9,754 nt of DNA from Mycobacterium sp. (lineage in GTDB: Bacteria > Actinomycetota > Actinomycetes > Mycobacteriales > Mycobacteriaceae): contig JAQTVU010000041.1 in the NCBI GenBank assembly GCA_028706695.1, positions 1-9,754 of the forward strand, given 5' to 3'. Within the stretch, counting starts at the first letter, position 1; each line of letters opens with the position of its first letter. Below the pieces are notes generated by a model that did no database searches, was not told where the DNA came from, and worked only from the letters and a program-made list of their open reading frames with translations. Positions 9,109-9,754 of the stretch are shown one piece after another. A program made the translations under genes and the position numbers.

Positions 9109-9114
9109 TACCGT
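9109..9114 (+). promoter_or_regulatory. -10 element for leaderless transcription of the DUF5078 gene
   Basis: TACCGT fits TANNNT and ends 7 nt before the A of the ATG at 9122, so transcription would start at or next to the start codon. The only purine-rich stretch, GGAAGG at 9100-9105, is 16 nt upstream, too far for a normal Shine-Dalgarno. Together these suggest a leaderless mRNA. No -35 is evident. Confidence 0.4.
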
Positions 9115-9121
9115 AAAAACC

Positions 9122-9577
9122 ATGTCTTGGCTGAATTCTGGCCTGCGCGCAGGCGCCGTTGTTCTCGCTCTGGGCATCGCCGGGGCGGCCTGCCCGAACG
9201 CCGTCGCCGATTCCACGGACGACTTCCCGATTCCGCGGCGGATGATCGCCACCACCTGTGACGCCGAGCAGTATCTGGCCGCCGTCCGGGACACCAGCCC
9301 GGTGTACTACCAGCGCTACATGATCGACTACAACAACCATCCGGTCGAGCACCAGTACGTCCAGGATGAGATGCACCGGTTCTTCGCCATGTCGCCGGCC
9401 GAGCGCCGGGACTACTCCGAGCACTTCTATGACGGCGGCAAGACGGGCCCCGCGGTGTGGGCGGCGTGGCCCAACAAGTTCAAGATCTTCTACAACAACA
9501 AGGGCGTCGTCGCCAAGGCGACCGACGTGTGCACCAGCTATCCGCGCGGCGACATGTCGGTGTGGGATTGGGCGTAG
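9122..9577 (+). CDS. Secreted DUF5078 protein, Rv0455c-like siderophore-secretion factor
   Basis: A 151-residue exported protein. Residues 1-29 form a Sec signal peptide: basic [11 protein letters not shown], a hydrophobic [11 protein letters not shown] core, and NAVA as the likely cleavage site before DSTDD. The mature part has exactly two cysteines, C46 (in [10 protein letters not shown]) and C137 (in [10 protein letters not shown]). It also has aromatic-rich segments such as [20 protein letters not shown]. This pattern matches the DUF5078 family of M. tuberculosis Rv0455c. From memory, Rv0455c was reported as a small disulfide-cinched periplasmic protein required for mycobactin/carboxymycobactin secretion. 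The M. tuberculosis protein has a similar length. The ATG at 9122 was chosen because only it places the signal peptide at the N-terminus. It is transcribed away from the PE gene. The function here is inferred by family. Confidence 0.9.
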   Translation: MSWLNSGLRAGAVVLALGIAGAACPNAVADSTDDFPIPRRMIATTCDAEQYLAAVRDTSPVYYQRYMIDYNNHPVEHQYVQDEMHRFFAMSPAERRDYSEHFYDGGKTGPAVWAAWPNKFKIFYNNKGVVAKATDVCTSYPRGDMSVWDWA

Positions 9578-9595
9578 CGGCGCGCGTCCTCACCA

Positions 9596-9609
9596 GCGGT
9601 CTTGACCGC
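9596..9609 (+). terminator. Short hairpin downstream of the DUF5078 gene
   Basis: GCGGTC and GACCGC form a perfect inverted repeat around TT, 18 nt after the stop codon. A second GC palindrome, CCCGGGCCCGGG, lies at 9620-9631. There is no T-tract. The pair could end transcription before the next gene. Confidence 0.3.
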
Positions 9610-9685
9610 GGGACGCCTGCCCGGGCCCGGGTGTGCCGGGACGTCGTCGCGTTTCGTTGTCCGGCGGACGGGAACCACTTTGGGC

Positions 9686-9754
9686 ATGACGATCAATGCC
9701 GATGATGTCGACGTGAGTGTGGACCTCGATGTGCGCCGCCGGGCCGGATGGCTG
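9686..9754 (+). CDS. Possible start of an unidentified gene, cut by the right edge
   Basis: From the ATG at 9686 the frame stays open for 23 codons to the window end, encoding the acidic start MTINADDVDVSVDLDV and then RRRAGWL. Codon third positions are mostly G or C, as in a mycobacterial gene. No good Shine-Dalgarno is visible upstream, and the fragment is too short to assign a family. It is not in the orientation I would expect for an Rv0454 homologue, which would lie on the opposite strand. Confidence 0.4.
   Translation, partial: MTINADDVDVSVDLDVRRRAGWL

Larger units (their letters stand above)
8727..9121. promoter_or_regulatory. 395-bp divergent intergenic region between PE and the DUF5078 gene
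   Basis: This gap must hold both promoters. For PE, minus-strand TAACCT at 8771-8776 is a plausible TANNNT -10, giving a leader of about 38 nt. That leader contains the hairpin ATGCT-TCGC-AGCAT at 8741-8754. For the DUF5078 gene, TACCGT at 9109-9114 is described separately. The frame of the DUF5078 gene is open back to 8741, but the encoded sequence is Arg/Pro-rich, low-complexity and would bury the signal peptide, so I treat it as non-coding. No clear IdeR-type box, tRNA or repeat array was seen. Confidence 0.5.

Noticed and set aside
8741..9121. In-frame N-terminal extension of the DUF5078 protein to 278 residues.
   Set aside because: It would place the signal peptide internally. The sequence is Arg/Pro-rich and non-globular, and a leaderless promoter fits the ATG at 9122.
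8727..9121. A search for an IdeR iron box or a tRNA in the PE-DUF5078 gap.
   Set aside because: No 19-bp TTAGG-type palindrome and no cloverleaf with a T-loop were found by eye.

Overview
The window is a high-GC actinobacterial chromosome segment, almost certainly from a slow-growing Mycobacterium. The markers are a PE-family protein, a DUF5078 secreted protein like M. tuberculosis Rv0455c, and a gene block matching the order I recall for M. tuberculosis Rv0457c-Rv0463, here in reverse orientation. Locus names are from memory of the M. tuberculosis map, not from a search. The species cannot be named from the sequence.

Layout. Positions 1-119 hold the C-terminal end of an IS630-type transposase that runs off the left edge. 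From 4760 down to 173 on the minus strand lies a tight six-gene cluster: AldB/ExaC-type aldehyde dehydrogenase, DUF779 protein, two small multi-pass membrane proteins, lipoamide dehydrogenase (lpdC, the E3 subunit) and a third small membrane protein. Gaps are -8 to +33 nt, so one transcript is likely, starting in the 58-bp divergent region at 4761-4818. On the plus strand follow a cytosolic S9A prolyl-oligopeptidase-like serine peptidase (4819-6843) and a DedA-family membrane protein (6915-7571). Convergent to these is a PE protein without an adjacent PPE partner (7647-8726, minus). After a 395-bp divergent intergenic region comes the secreted DUF5078 protein (9122-9577, plus), and a possible gene start (9686 onward) is cut by the right edge.

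How the genes may work together. The dehydrogenase oxidises a short aldehyde and is translationally coupled to DUF779. LpdC serves the 2-oxoacid dehydrogenase complexes and, in M. tuberculosis, the peroxynitrite reductase/peroxidase chain. The small membrane proteins have no assigned role. The DUF5078 protein is related to a periplasmic factor reported to be needed for siderophore export. The part that differs most from M. tuberculosis, as I remember it, is the interval between the S9 peptidase and DUF5078. There I expect echA2 and a small toxin-antitoxin pair, but this genome has DedA plus an orphan PE gene. No CRISPR array, rRNA, tRNA or clear novel defence system was seen.
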